64,000 nucleotides of DNA from Rhodohalobacter sulfatireducens. GTDB taxonomy: Bacteria; Bacteroidota; Rhodothermia; Balneolales; Balneolaceae. Of this stretch, positions 9,307-18,007 are shown piece after piece (position 1 is the first letter of the stretch; the number at the start of each line of letters is the position of its first letter). The notes beneath the pieces were generated by a model. The model did no database searches. It saw nothing but the letters and a program-made list of their open reading frames with translations, and was not told the origin of the DNA. Position numbers and translations under genes: made by a program. The DNA is taken from NCBI RefSeq assembly GCF_022012475.1, contig NZ_JAKLWS010000006.1:124001-188000 (forward strand), given 5' to 3'.

Positions 9307-9522
9307 ATGAAAACCTGGCACTGGGTCGCTCTCGGAATATTGACCGTTATTAGTCTTATTCTGGAGTTTACATTTTTGGCAGATTATGATTCTCACTGGT
9401 GGAATAGTATCCCCGGATTCTACATCATTTGGGGCTTTTTAGGCTGTGTAGCTATTATCTATGTATCAAAATGGCTGGGTAAACTTTTCATCTTCAGACC
9501 TGAGCAGTACTATGATCGTTGA
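9307..9522 (+). CDS. Small membrane protein inside Mrp operon
   Basis: A 71-aa protein with two predicted membrane helices (about residues 5-25 and 35-57) joined by a short aromatic and acidic loop (DYDSHWWNSIPG) and ending in a charged tail (FRPEQYYDR). I do not assign it to a named Mrp or Nuo subunit. It sits between the second and third D-type subunits and overlaps the third by 11 bases, so it is very likely translated and may be an accessory subunit of the same complex. Confidence 0.75.
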   Translation: MKTWHWVALGILTVISLILEFTFLADYDSHWWNSIPGFYIIWGFLGCVAIIYVSKWLGKLFIFRPEQYYDR

Positions 9523-11230
9523 TTTACTCTTCATACCGGCGGTAATTGTTATACTGGGAGCTTTTCTGCTTCCGTTGTTGCCTCAAAAATTACGGGCTAC
9601 TGCTTTCTTGGTATTCCCGTTAATTGCTTTAGGGATGTTGTGGCAATTGCCGAACGGATATACCCTAACTCTTCCTTTCGGAAACTACGAACTGGTTCCT
9701 GTCTACGTTGATTCCCTGAGTAAAATTTTCGGCAGTATCTTTGCAATGATTGCCGTAATCGGCGGGATTTATGCATTTCATATCAAAGATCTAGGACAAC
9801 AAAGCTCTGCCCTGGTGTATGGCGGTGGAGCTCTTGGCGTTACCTTGGCCGGTGATTTCTTTACATTGATTATTTTTTGGGAACTGATGGCCATCAGCTC
9901 AACATATCTTATCTGGGCACGAAAAACAGACGAAACAGACCGTGCAGGAATGCGCTACCTACTCGTGCATATTTTTGGCGGAGGCCTTCTGTTAAGTGGA
10001 ATTATTTGGCACGTCTCTGAAACTGGTTCAATCTTAATTGAAAATCTCCCGGATGTTTATACTTTTTCATCAGTCTTAATACTACTCGGTGTAGCCCTTA
10101 ACACGGCCATTCCACCCCTTCATGCCTGGCTGGCGGATGCCTATCCTAAAGCCACTGTAACCGGCGCTGTTTTCATGAGCGCATTTACAACAAAATCTGC
10201 CGTATATGTACTGGTACGTGTATTTCCGGGATGGGAAATTTTAATTTGGTTTGGCGTGATAATGGCCCTTTACGGCGTTGTATATGCTGTACTGGCAAAC
10301 GACATTCGTCAAATCCTAGCATATCACATCATCAGCCAGGTTGGTTATATGGTAACGGGTGTAGGTATCGGAACTGAAATGGCATTGAATGGAACAACAG
10401 CGCACGCATTCAGCCACATTCTTTATAAATCTCTCTTGTTCATGGGAGCCGGAGCCGTCCTCTATTCAACAGGAAAAAGCAAACTCACGGAGCTTGGCGG
10501 TTTTGCCAGCAAGATGAAAGCCGTAGTATTTCTGTATATGATCGGTGCATTTTCAATTTCAGGATTTCCACTATTCAATGGATTCATCAGTAAATCTATG
10601 GTGGTAAGTGCTGCCGGTTACGCACATTTCGAAACCGTTATGCTGCTTTTGATCCTCGCTTCAGTCGGTACATTTTTACATACCGGTCTGAAACTGCCCT
10701 ATTTTACATGGTTTGGTGAGTCTAAAAGTGAAATTACCGTTGGGCCTGTCCCCTTCAATATGCTTATTGCGATGGGAATAGGAGCCTTTTTCTGTACACT
10801 TTTCGGAATCTTTCCGGGACTTCTTTACCAGTATCTCCCCTATCCGGTGGATTACGAACCATACACGATCTATCACCTGGTAGAGATGATACAAATTCTT
10901 GTCTTTACTTATATCGGCTTCTGGATTCTCAGAAAAAAACTGGAGGGGGATCCAAAAATTGCATTGGATACAGACTGGTTCTATCGAAAAGCCCGCCCTG
11001 TAACTGAGAAAGTTTTCGTTACATATGTTGACAAACTCTACGGTTATGCCGAAAACGCAACTCTTTGGATGGCCGGATTTTTAACAAAACAGTTCAAAAA
11101 TCCGCTGGTTTGGCTCAACCCTTTTACGGACACTGAACAGGAAGCCGCAAAATACAGCCATGCCGTAGAAGTTGTGATGAGTTTTATTCTGCTTAGTTTT
11201 GTGATATTTGCGATCATTTATTTCATTTGA
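9512..11230 (+). CDS. Third D-type antiporter-like subunit
   Basis: A 572-aa multi-helix member of the proton_antipo_M family. I start at ATG 9512; a longer frame from 9461 would run 62 bases into the 71-aa gene with non-hydrophobic sequence. Glu124 (FWELMAISS), Lys228 (TTKSAVYVL) and the TM12 lysine (GFISKSMVV) are present. The TM7 lysine seven residues before the PLHAWL histidine is replaced by Asn197 (GVALNTAIPPLHAWL). The C-terminus is about 80 residues longer than in the two sister subunits, with a soluble segment (LDTDWFYRKARP) and a final anchor. It closes the operon. Confidence 0.92.
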   Translation: MIVDLLFIPAVIVILGAFLLPLLPQKLRATAFLVFPLIALGMLWQLPNGYTLTLPFGNYELVPVYVDSLSKIFGSIFAMIAVIGGIYAFHIKDLGQQSSALVYGGGALGVTLAGDFFTLIIFWELMAISSTYLIWARKTDETDRAGMRYLLVHIFGGGLLLSGIIWHVSETGSILIENLPDVYTFSSVLILLGVALNTAIPPLHAWLADAYPKATVTGAVFMSAFTTKSAVYVLVRVFPGWEILIWFGVIMALYGVVYAVLANDIRQILAYHIISQVGYMVTGVGIGTEMALNGTTAHAFSHILYKSLLFMGAGAVLYSTGKSKLTELGGFASKMKAVVFLYMIGAFSISGFPLFNGFISKSMVVSAAGYAHFETVMLLLILASVGTFLHTGLKLPYFTWFGESKSEITVGPVPFNMLIAMGIGAFFCTLFGIFPGLLYQYLPYPVDYEPYTIYHLVEMIQILVFTYIGFWILRKKLEGDPKIALDTDWFYRKARPVTEKVFVTYVDKLYGYAENATLWMAGFLTKQFKNPLVWLNPFTDTEQEAAKYSHAVEVVMSFILLSFVIFAIIYFI

Positions 11231-11341
11231 GGATATGCAATCTAACTGAATGGATAACTATATAAAGCTGTTAGATACCAGTCCGGCTTTTAAAAATATC
11301 CAATTTTACACCTCACTGCTTTTTATTCTATTTTAGACGGC

Positions 11342-12421
11342 ATGACTCTATTAATATTTTATTTAATTCTGGCGATTGGCGTCTCCTTTTTGTGCTCAAT
11401 TCTGGAGGCAGTATTGTTGTCCATCACTCCATCATACATAGCCGTTTTGGAAAAGAATGGACATGAATCGGGTGTGATTTTACGTTCGCTAAAAAAAGAT
11501 ATCGACCGGCCACTTTCAGCAATCTTAAGTTTGAACACGATTGCTCACACCATTGGAGCTGCTGGTGTAGGCGCACAGGCACAAGTTGTGTTTGGGAATA
11601 CCTATGTTACCATCACATCAATCGTATTAACATTGATGATTTTGATCTTTTCTGAAATAATTCCAAAAACCTTAGGCGCAACCTATTGGAAAAAACTTTC
11701 CGGGTTCGCTGCTCGAACTACAAAAGGTTTGATTATTGTAACCTATCCCCTTGTACTTCTATCAAAAGGAATTACAAACCTACTCTCAAGCGAGGAAAAA
11801 CAACCCTCTGTGAGCCGGGAAGAATTTAGTGCTATGGCTGATTTGGGACATGAAGAGGGCATTTTTGAAGAAGAAGAGTCAAATATTTTTAAAAACCTCA
11901 TTCGCTTTAACTCGCTGCGGGTAAAAGATATTATGACTCCGCGAATTGTGGTTGTAAAGTTTCCCGAAGTAAAAACTATCCAGGAAGTTATGGATTCCAA
12001 AGAGGAGCTTCGGGTTTCGCGTATCCCGGTGTATGGTAAAAACGAAGAAGATGTAACCGGCTACATTTTAAAGAACGATCTTTACCTGGCTTACTCCCAG
12101 GGCGGGGGCACAAAAACGCTCCAGGACATTAAACGTGAAGTGCTCATTATCCCTGAAAATATTTCCATCAAAACCCTGTTTGAGCGGCTCCTGGAGTCGC
12201 AGGAACATATTGCTGTTGTTGTTGATGAGTACGGTGGTTTTTCAGGAGTTGTAACGATGGAGGATGTTGTAGAAACACTACTTGGCATGGAAATCGTTGA
12301 TGAGATTGACGCTATTGATGACATGCAGAAACTGGCACGCCAGAAATGGAGAGAACGCGCGAAGAGACTTGGTATACCCCTTCCCGGTTCTGTAGAAAGC
12401 GAAGAGAAAGACTCAGCCTGA
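11342..12421 (+). CDS. CNNM/DUF21 and CBS-domain membrane protein (HlyC/CorC-type, short)
   Basis: A 359-aa protein. The first about 130 residues are a CNNM (DUF21) transmembrane domain, including the FSEIIPKTLGA motif near residue 103-113. A helical linker (SREEFSAMADLGHEEGIFEEEE) leads into a CBS pair at roughly 195-315, with VKDIMTPR and VVVDEYGGFSGVVTMEDVVE motifs. Such proteins are linked to magnesium or other cation handling. The C-terminal CorC_HlyC domain that many relatives carry is absent; only a charged tail of about 45 residues follows. It lies 111 bases after the Mrp operon and its end overlaps the convergent next gene by nine bases. Confidence 0.9.
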   Translation: MTLLIFYLILAIGVSFLCSILEAVLLSITPSYIAVLEKNGHESGVILRSLKKDIDRPLSAILSLNTIAHTIGAAGVGAQAQVVFGNTYVTITSIVLTLMILIFSEIIPKTLGATYWKKLSGFAARTTKGLIIVTYPLVLLSKGITNLLSSEEKQPSVSREEFSAMADLGHEEGIFEEEESNIFKNLIRFNSLRVKDIMTPRIVVVKFPEVKTIQEVMDSKEELRVSRIPVYGKNEEDVTGYILKNDLYLAYSQGGGTKTLQDIKREVLIIPENISIKTLFERLLESQEHIAVVVDEYGGFSGVVTMEDVVETLLGMEIVDEIDAIDDMQKLARQKWRERAKRLGIPLPGSVESEEKDSA

Positions 12422-13066
12422 AGTTATCATCGGTGTCCGATTCGAAAATGGCTCGGTTTGTTCAACTTTGTCGAGCATCCAGGTTGCCACGTCTGCTCTT
12501 TTTATCGTGTCCAGCAACCCATAGTGGTTTGTTTGCTTGGTTCTTCCCGTCGGTTCACCATTCAGAAGGGTAACCGGACGAACAGACATCCAGTCAAGAT
12601 CGCTTCTTTCAAAAATGGATTCCATTTCTGCTAGTTCTTGATATGACTTTTTTATGTTGCTATTTGAAATCACCCATTTTATAACCGGATGTACCTGTCT
12701 AAAACTCTCCCTTACACCGCCCGCACTAATACCAATGAAGCGATTCACTCCAAACTTGGGCATAAGATCTATCAGAATCTCCGCTGCGCCAGTTGTAAGA
12801 TCGTCAGGTGAAGTAAGTGAAGACCATGGATTCAATGAATTCTTTCTCTTGATTCCTAATACCGAGAGAACGGCATCAGTACCTTCAAAGCCTCTCTTGA
12901 GGATCTCCTCATCCAGCACTGATCCCCTTATCACTTCACAATTTTCGGAAAGTTTAAATGTAGTTTCTTTCCTCGCAATAGCCTTAACCTTATAGTTTCT
13001 CTCTTTTGCAAGCTGAACAATCCATTTTCCGCATCCGCCGGATGCACCTAATATCAACAGTTTCAT
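12413..13066 (-). CDS. NAD(P)-binding epimerase/NmrA-like protein
   Basis: A 217-aa Rossmann-fold protein of the atypical SDR/NmrA type. The N-terminal dinucleotide-binding motif is LGASGGCGKWIVQLA (residues 6-20), followed by a basic residue after beta-2 (AIARKE) that suggests NADP(H). The central RFIGISAGG segment fits the SDR_a5 pattern. The substrate is unknown. It overlaps the upstream lipoprotein gene by four bases (ATGA), so the two form a small operon, and it converges with the CBS gene. Confidence 0.82.
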   Translation of the reverse strand: MKLLILGASGGCGKWIVQLAKERNYKVKAIARKETTFKLSENCEVIRGSVLDEEILKRGFEGTDAVLSVLGIKRKNSLNPWSSLTSPDDLTTGAAEILIDLMPKFGVNRFIGISAGGVRESFRQVHPVIKWVISNSNIKKSYQELAEMESIFERSDLDWMSVRPVTLLNGEPTGRTKQTNHYGLLDTIKRADVATWMLDKVEQTEPFSNRTPMITSG

Positions 13067-13452
13067 TGATTCCTAATTTGTAGACGAACCCTGTAATCTT
13101 TTTTATCTATTTGTTCCGGGTGTTCTGGATAAGGTTTCAAACTGATTAGTTTAATCAAATGATTTGAAATTATGGTATCACGAGGTTCGAGGTATGTGTT
13201 TAAATTAATTTCACGATCATCAATTCGAATTTGAACCTTTCCATTCCCGGCCCAAACGCATGTTCCATTTATTGGACAGCGTGAATCCTCAGAAACATCC
13301 AAAAATTCAACCAAAGTTTTATCTGGCCCAACGTTTGTCATTTCCCCAAAATTTAGTTCAAACTCTTCCCCGTAATCTTGTACATTTTGAGTTACTGGAC
13401 TTCGACATGCACTCAATAGTATCAGCAAAACAATTATTTTGAATCTTCTCAT
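13063..13452 (-). CDS. Small lipoprotein
   Basis: A 129-aa protein with an N-terminal lipoprotein signal: basic start, hydrophobic stretch and lipobox LLSAC ending at Cys16. The rest is a beta-rich soluble domain with a cysteine pair in CPINGTCVWAGNGKVQI (about residues 58-74), a pattern seen in small uncharacterised Bacteroidota lipoproteins. No enzymatic motif is visible. It is first of a two-gene minus-strand unit with the NmrA-like gene. Confidence 0.75.
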   Translation of the reverse strand: MRRFKIIVLLILLSACRSPVTQNVQDYGEEFELNFGEMTNVGPDKTLVEFLDVSEDSRCPINGTCVWAGNGKVQIRIDDREINLNTYLEPRDTIISNHLIKLISLKPYPEHPEQIDKKDYRVRLQIRNQ

Positions 13453-13622
13453 AAATAAGTTTCCTGAAGGTGCTAACTATTCATATATAAATACACCTTA
13501 GAAATGTGTACTACCTATCTGCTTGGCAGTTCTGATTTTATCGTCATAGTGCAAAGTTTTGTTTTTGGATTCTTACATCCTCAATACGATCTTCTTTATG
13601 GAATTTAAAAAACACGTATATA

Positions 13623-14141
13623 ATGATAGTTATTGTTATGGGGGTATCGGGGTGTGGAAAAACAACCATCGGGCGGATGTTAGCGTCCAGGCTGGACCTT
13701 CCCTTCTTTGATGCCGATAACTTTCATCCCGAAACCAATGTTGAAAAAATGCGATCGGGCATTCCTCTTACAGATGAGGATCGCAAACCCTGGCTCCAAA
13801 ATTTGAGTGATTTGATGAGGAAATGGAATAAGGACAATGGTGCCATCCTTGCTTGCTCTGCACTCAAAAAAGCTTACAGGGATCTCCTGACAGAAGGATT
13901 TAACGAAGAAGAGGTCATATTCATCTTCCTTAATGGTTCAAAGAAATTGATCTCTGAAAGACTGAATAAACGAGAAGGGCACTATATGCCGGCAGAACTG
14001 CTTGACTCACAATTTGAAGCACTGGAAAAGCCGCAAGAGGCTATCTGGATTTCTATTGAGCCTGAACCAGAGAATATCGCCGAAAAAATTATTTCAAAAT
14101 TACCATTGGATTGTTATCAGCATTCAAAAGAAAAAACTTAA
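13623..14141 (+). CDS. gntK: Gluconokinase
   Basis: A cytosolic kinase that phosphorylates D-gluconate to 6-phosphogluconate, 172 aa, the usual length. It opens with the P-loop GVSGCGKTT (residues 7-15), then FFDADNFHPETNVEKMRSGIPLTDEDRKPWL, the substrate-binding signature of the family, and LACSALKKAYRDLL near residue 79-92. It heads a three-gene operon with 6-phosphogluconate dehydrogenase and a gluconate permease, so gluconate uptake, activation and decarboxylation are encoded together. Confidence 0.95.
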   Translation: MIVIVMGVSGCGKTTIGRMLASRLDLPFFDADNFHPETNVEKMRSGIPLTDEDRKPWLQNLSDLMRKWNKDNGAILACSALKKAYRDLLTEGFNEEEVIFIFLNGSKKLISERLNKREGHYMPAELLDSQFEALEKPQEAIWISIEPEPENIAEKIISKLPLDCYQHSKEKT

Positions 14142-14157
14142 AAAATTAGACCAGTAC

Positions 14158-15585
14158 ATGAACAGCTCACAAATTGGCCTCTACGGATTAGGTGTTATGG
14201 GACAAAACCTGGCCTTGAACCTGGAGGATAATGGCTTCTCAGTAAGTGTTTTTAACAGAAAAGCACCCGGCGAAGAAACTATCGTTCAAGAATTTATTGA
14301 GAACGAGGGCAAGGGGAAGAATTTTTATGGCGCTGAATCCATTAAATCGTTTTTTGAATCACTTAAAACGCCGCGAAAAATCTTAATCATGGTTAAAGCC
14401 GGAAAACCGGTTGATCACGTTCTTTCTAATTTTCTCTCGTATCTCGAAAGGGGAGATATTATTATTGATGGTGGCAATTCTCACTACAAAGATACAATGC
14501 GCAGGAAGGAGGAACTAAAAAAGATTGGCGTACGATATGTTGGGATGGGCGTTTCGGGTGGAGAACAGGGAGCACGGTTTGGCCCCAGCCTTATGCCGGG
14601 CGGCACACCTGGTACATGGCCGGAAATTCAGCCATTTTTTGAAAAAATTGCGGCAAAAGCATTTGACGGATCTCCCTGTTGCAAATGGGTTGGCGAAGAC
14701 GGAGCCGGTCATTTTGTAAAGATGGTCCACAACGGGATTGAGTACGCGGATATGCAACTAATTTCTGAAGCATACCATATTCTGAAAGAATCACTGGGAT
14801 TGGAAGCAGTCGAGATCGGTAAGATTTTTGAATCCTGGAATGATAGATCTCTGAACAGCTACCTGATTGAAATCACTTCCAAAATTTTTATGGTCTCTGA
14901 TGATGACGGACTCCCCCTCGTTGAAAAAATCCTGGATTGTGCGGCACAAAAAGGAACGGGACGATGGACAGCTATTGAAGCGTTTGAAAATAACGTTGCT
15001 TTACCCGGAATTTCCCAGGCTGTCATTGCAAGGTTTTTCTCAAATTTAATTGAGATTCGAGATGAGTTTTCTAAGACTCAACGACCCATTCTTAAAGCTT
15101 CAGCCAACAAAGAGAAATTGATTGGAAATCTTGAAAAAACTCTGCTGGCCTGCCGATTAGCCGCGTATGCGGAGGGTTTTTTTATGATTTCATCCGTAAG
15201 TGATGAATTTGAATGGAATATCAATTACTCTGCGATTGCAAAAATTTGGCAGGGTGGATGTATTATTCGATCCGCACTGCTTAAAGAAATTGAACAGGCA
15301 TTTCAAAAAGAGCCCGACTTGAAACATCTCATTCTGTTTGATGAGTTTTCTGAACAGTTATCAGATCTTCAGGCATCCTGGAGATCGGTAGTTGGCCATG
15401 CTGTATACTCCGGGATTCCTGTTCCCTGCATGTCAGCCTATTTAAGCTTATATGATACACTACGATCCAAATCGCTGCCGGCGAATTTAATCCAGGCACA
15501 GCGGGACTTTTTTGGAGCGCACACTTACGAACGCATCGATAAACCCAGGGGACAGTTTTTCCACACCGACTGGGAAAATCAATAA
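14158..15585 (+). CDS. gnd: 6-phosphogluconate dehydrogenase (decarboxylating)
   Basis: Converts 6-phosphogluconate to ribulose 5-phosphate and CO2 with NADP+, the last oxidative step of the pentose phosphate pathway. I start at ATG 14158 (475 aa); the frame extends upstream into gntK but that part is unrelated. The nucleotide fold GLYGLGVMGQNLALNL is at residues 7-22, IDGGNSHY near 103, GVSGGEQGARFGPSLMPGG near 130-150 and the catalytic GHFVKMVHNGIEYADMQ near 184-200, with the proton-shuttling lysine retained. Confidence 0.96.
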   Translation: MNSSQIGLYGLGVMGQNLALNLEDNGFSVSVFNRKAPGEETIVQEFIENEGKGKNFYGAESIKSFFESLKTPRKILIMVKAGKPVDHVLSNFLSYLERGDIIIDGGNSHYKDTMRRKEELKKIGVRYVGMGVSGGEQGARFGPSLMPGGTPGTWPEIQPFFEKIAAKAFDGSPCCKWVGEDGAGHFVKMVHNGIEYADMQLISEAYHILKESLGLEAVEIGKIFESWNDRSLNSYLIEITSKIFMVSDDDGLPLVEKILDCAAQKGTGRWTAIEAFENNVALPGISQAVIARFFSNLIEIRDEFSKTQRPILKASANKEKLIGNLEKTLLACRLAAYAEGFFMISSVSDEFEWNINYSAIAKIWQGGCIIRSALLKEIEQAFQKEPDLKHLILFDEFSEQLSDLQASWRSVVGHAVYSGIPVPCMSAYLSLYDTLRSKSLPANLIQAQRDFFGAHTYERIDKPRGQFFHTDWENQ

Positions 15586-15603
15586 ATCAATCACAATAAT
15601 TTC

Positions 15604-16962
15604 ATGGAAAATTTTCAACTACTAGCTGCCACCATACTTGGGGTTGGACTCCTCTTAGTTTTAGTTACACGTTTTAAGATTAACGCCTTCATCTCTCTGC
15701 TTATCGCAAGTATATTTGTTGGCTTAGGAGCCGGAATGCCGGCAGCAGACGTCCTCAGTAGTATGCAGGAGGGAATGGGCGGTACGCTTGGGTTCGTAGC
15801 AACTGTGGTGGGGCTTGGTGCTATATTTGGACAGATCCTCGAGCATTCGGGAGGAGCAGAATCGGTGGCCCGAACACTTATTCGAAAATTTGGCCGTGAT
15901 AAAGCATCCTGGTCGATGGTTATTACAGGTTTTGTTGTTGCGATCCCCGTTTTCCTTGATGTGGGTTTTATCATTTTAGTTCCACTCATCTATGCACTCT
16001 CACGTGATACCGGTAAATCATTGCTCTATTACGGCATTCCACTTCTTGCAGGACTTGCCGTCACACATGCGTTCATTCCTCCAACCCCGGGTCCCATCGC
16101 CGTAGCAGATATTTTGGGAGCAGATTTGGGATGGGTAATCTTATTCGGTTTTATAGTTGGAATTCCAACTGCCATCATTGCAGGACCCGTATTTGGAAAG
16201 TATATAGCGAATAGGATTCACGTTCCGGTTCCGGATTATGTTGAAATGGATGAACATCACGACGATGAAGATGCCGACCTACCCCCTTTCTCCCTTCTTA
16301 TTCTGATAATATCCGTGCCCCTGATATTAATTTTGGGAAACACCATTACGGAAGCACTTCTGGATCAAGCGGTTATTGAGCCACAATTCTGGACAGAGAC
16401 ACTCATTTTTATCGGTCATCCATTTAGTGCATTAACGGCTGCCGTTCTGATTGCAATGTACTGGTTAGGGGTGCGTCGTGGAACTACTCGTGATACATTA
16501 TCTGAATTGAGCATGGAGGCAATGAAACCCGCGGGTGTAATCATTTTAATTACTGGAGCCGGTGGAGTCTTCAAACAAGTCCTGATAAACAGCGGCGTAG
16601 GTGATATGCTTGCAGGCGGTATGGCCGACCTTGGATTGCCATTGATTGTTTTAGCATGGTTGATTGCAATGGCTGTTCGAGTAACTCAAGGATCGGCTAC
16701 TGTTGCTATGATAACTGCTGCCGGAATTCTGTCACCAATCCTTGTTTCATTTGATGTAAGCGAACCACATAAAGCCTTAATCGTGTTAGCAATTGCTGCC
16801 GGGGCTACAACTTTATCTCATGTAAACGATAGCGGTTTTTGGTTGGTGAACCGATACTTTGGGATGAGTGAAAAAGACACTTTAAAATCCTGGACGGTTA
16901 TGGAAACAATCATCTCTTTGGTGGGATTCTCTCTTGCTTTTGCACTCAGCTTTTTTGTTTGA
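15604..16962 (+). CDS. gntP: Gluconate permease (GntP family)
   Basis: An inner-membrane gluconate:H+ symporter, 452 aa with about 12-14 helices. Family features are LGLGAIFGQILEHSGGAESVA-type sequence near residue 75-95, HAFIPPTPGPIAVADILGADLGWV near 155-178 and the C-terminal LSHVNDSGFWLVNRYFG motif near 401-417. It is the last gene of the gluconate operon, 18 bases after gnd. Related substrates such as other aldonates cannot be excluded from sequence alone. Confidence 0.94.
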   Translation: MENFQLLAATILGVGLLLVLVTRFKINAFISLLIASIFVGLGAGMPAADVLSSMQEGMGGTLGFVATVVGLGAIFGQILEHSGGAESVARTLIRKFGRDKASWSMVITGFVVAIPVFLDVGFIILVPLIYALSRDTGKSLLYYGIPLLAGLAVTHAFIPPTPGPIAVADILGADLGWVILFGFIVGIPTAIIAGPVFGKYIANRIHVPVPDYVEMDEHHDDEDADLPPFSLLILIISVPLILILGNTITEALLDQAVIEPQFWTETLIFIGHPFSALTAAVLIAMYWLGVRRGTTRDTLSELSMEAMKPAGVIILITGAGGVFKQVLINSGVGDMLAGGMADLGLPLIVLAWLIAMAVRVTQGSATVAMITAAGILSPILVSFDVSEPHKALIVLAIAAGATTLSHVNDSGFWLVNRYFGMSEKDTLKSWTVMETIISLVGFSLAFALSFFV

Positions 16963-17000
16963 AATCTATCTCTTACTCCAAAGCAAAGGCTTTATACTTC

Positions 17001-17071
17001 TTTTTTCGAAAAAAGCCACAAAAGCACAAAAAACACTAAAATAATTTTGTGCTTTTGTAATTTAGTGGCTT
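17001..17071. repeat. Nested AT-rich hairpins between gntP and nuoK
   Basis: Two inverted repeats lie in the convergent gap. One is the 14-base perfect palindrome at 17001-17014 (TTTTTTCGAAAAAA). The second pairs 17013-17019 with 17065-17071 (AAGCCAC/GTGGCTT) and 17020-17031 with 17045-17056 (AAAAGCACAAAA/TTTTGTGCTTTT), with an eight-base bulge. It could act as a bidirectional terminator for the converging gntP and nuoK transcripts and resembles dispersed intergenic repeats of other bacteria. Confidence 0.6.
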
Positions 17072-17109
17072 ATTGATCTGCAATAACCCCCTTTTGGTAA
17101 TGAAAATAA

Positions 17110-17412
17110 TTACCAGCGAAGCAGATTCACTTTAGTAATATCTACAGAGAGGTTGTTTCTGAAGATGGCCAAAATAATTGCAAGCCCGATTACAGCTTCG
17201 GCTGCAGCCACCGCTAATGAAAAGAATACCAATATCTGTCCGGTTACATCTCCGTGATACGAACTGAATGAGATGAGTGTGAGATTCACTGCGTTGAGCA
17301 TCAGCTCCACACACATAAAAATTACAATCGCATTTCTTCGAATGAGAACACCAACCAATCCTATTGTAAACAGAACTGCGCTTAGTGCTAAATACCAATC
17401 AATCTCAATCAT
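17110..17412 (-). CDS. nuoK: NADH-quinone oxidoreductase subunit K
   Basis: A three-helix membrane subunit of complex I, exactly 100 aa as is typical. The essential glutamates are present: the one in [15 protein letters not shown] (Glu36) and the one in [13 protein letters not shown] (Glu72). It overlaps nuoJ by four bases. Downstream of it there is no nuoL; the transcript instead meets the convergent gntP gene. Confidence 0.96.
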   Translation of the reverse strand: MIEIDWYLALSAVLFTIGLVGVLIRRNAIVIFMCVELMLNAVNLTLISFSSYHGDVTGQILVFFSLAVAAAEAVIGLAIILAIFRNNLSVDITKVNLLRW

Positions 17413-17930
17413 TCTGATGCTCCGTTATTACTTTTTTTATATTGCGCAATCATGAGTGCACCGACAACTGCGGCTGTTAAGAGTATCGCCGTCATTTCAA
17501 ATGCGAAAAGATAATCTGTGTAAAGTACATCACCTAATGCTTCAACGGTTCCCGCAGTTTCCATTTCCGGTGATATTTCCGGAAGAAGATCGGCAACACC
17601 CTCCAGGCTGTACAGTATCAAGCTGAGAGTTACCACTCCAAGAAAAAAAGCAGAAATGTATTTGGCGCGCACTTTACTAAAGAGTGATCTTTCATCGTCC
17701 AAATTCAATAGCATGATGACGAAGAGAAAAAGTACCATAATGGCACCTGCATAAACTAAAATCTGAATCAAGGCGAGAAATTGTGCCTGCAACAACAGGT
17801 AGATCCCGGCTATTGAAACCATATTGAGCACTAAAAAAAGTGCACTGTTTACAGTGTTTCTGTTGAGAACCATTCCCAGTCCCGACCCAATGGTCAGAAC
17901 TGCAAGAAAAATAAATATAAATGTATCCAT
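17409..17930 (-). CDS. nuoJ: NADH-quinone oxidoreductase subunit J
   Basis: A membrane subunit of complex I, 173 aa, five predicted helices. Family features include [34 protein letters not shown] (residues 47-80), which contains the pi-bulge TM3 region, and the final [25 protein letters not shown] segment. It is the first gene of the two-gene nuoJ-nuoK unit. The gene upstream is uppP on the same strand, 77 bases away, not nuoI. Confidence 0.95.
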   Translation of the reverse strand: MDTFIFIFLAVLTIGSGLGMVLNRNTVNSALFLVLNMVSIAGIYLLLQAQFLALIQILVYAGAIMVLFLFVIMLLNLDDERSLFSKVRAKYISAFFLGVVTLSLILYSLEGVADLLPEISPEMETAGTVEALGDVLYTDYLFAFEMTAILLTAAVVGALMIAQYKKSNNGASE

Positions 17931-18007
17931 TCTGATCGTTTAATTACACGAGCGTTAAGGTACCCAAATTTAAAAATGCCATCAAGCGAATTGACGCTTT
18001 TTCGTAG

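Noticed and set aside
3788-11230. Membrane-bound hydrogenase or formate hydrogenlyase
   Set aside because: The MbhD/MbhE-like subunits suggest it, but no NiFe large or small subunit or ferredoxin-like subunit is present; an antiporter is the simpler reading.
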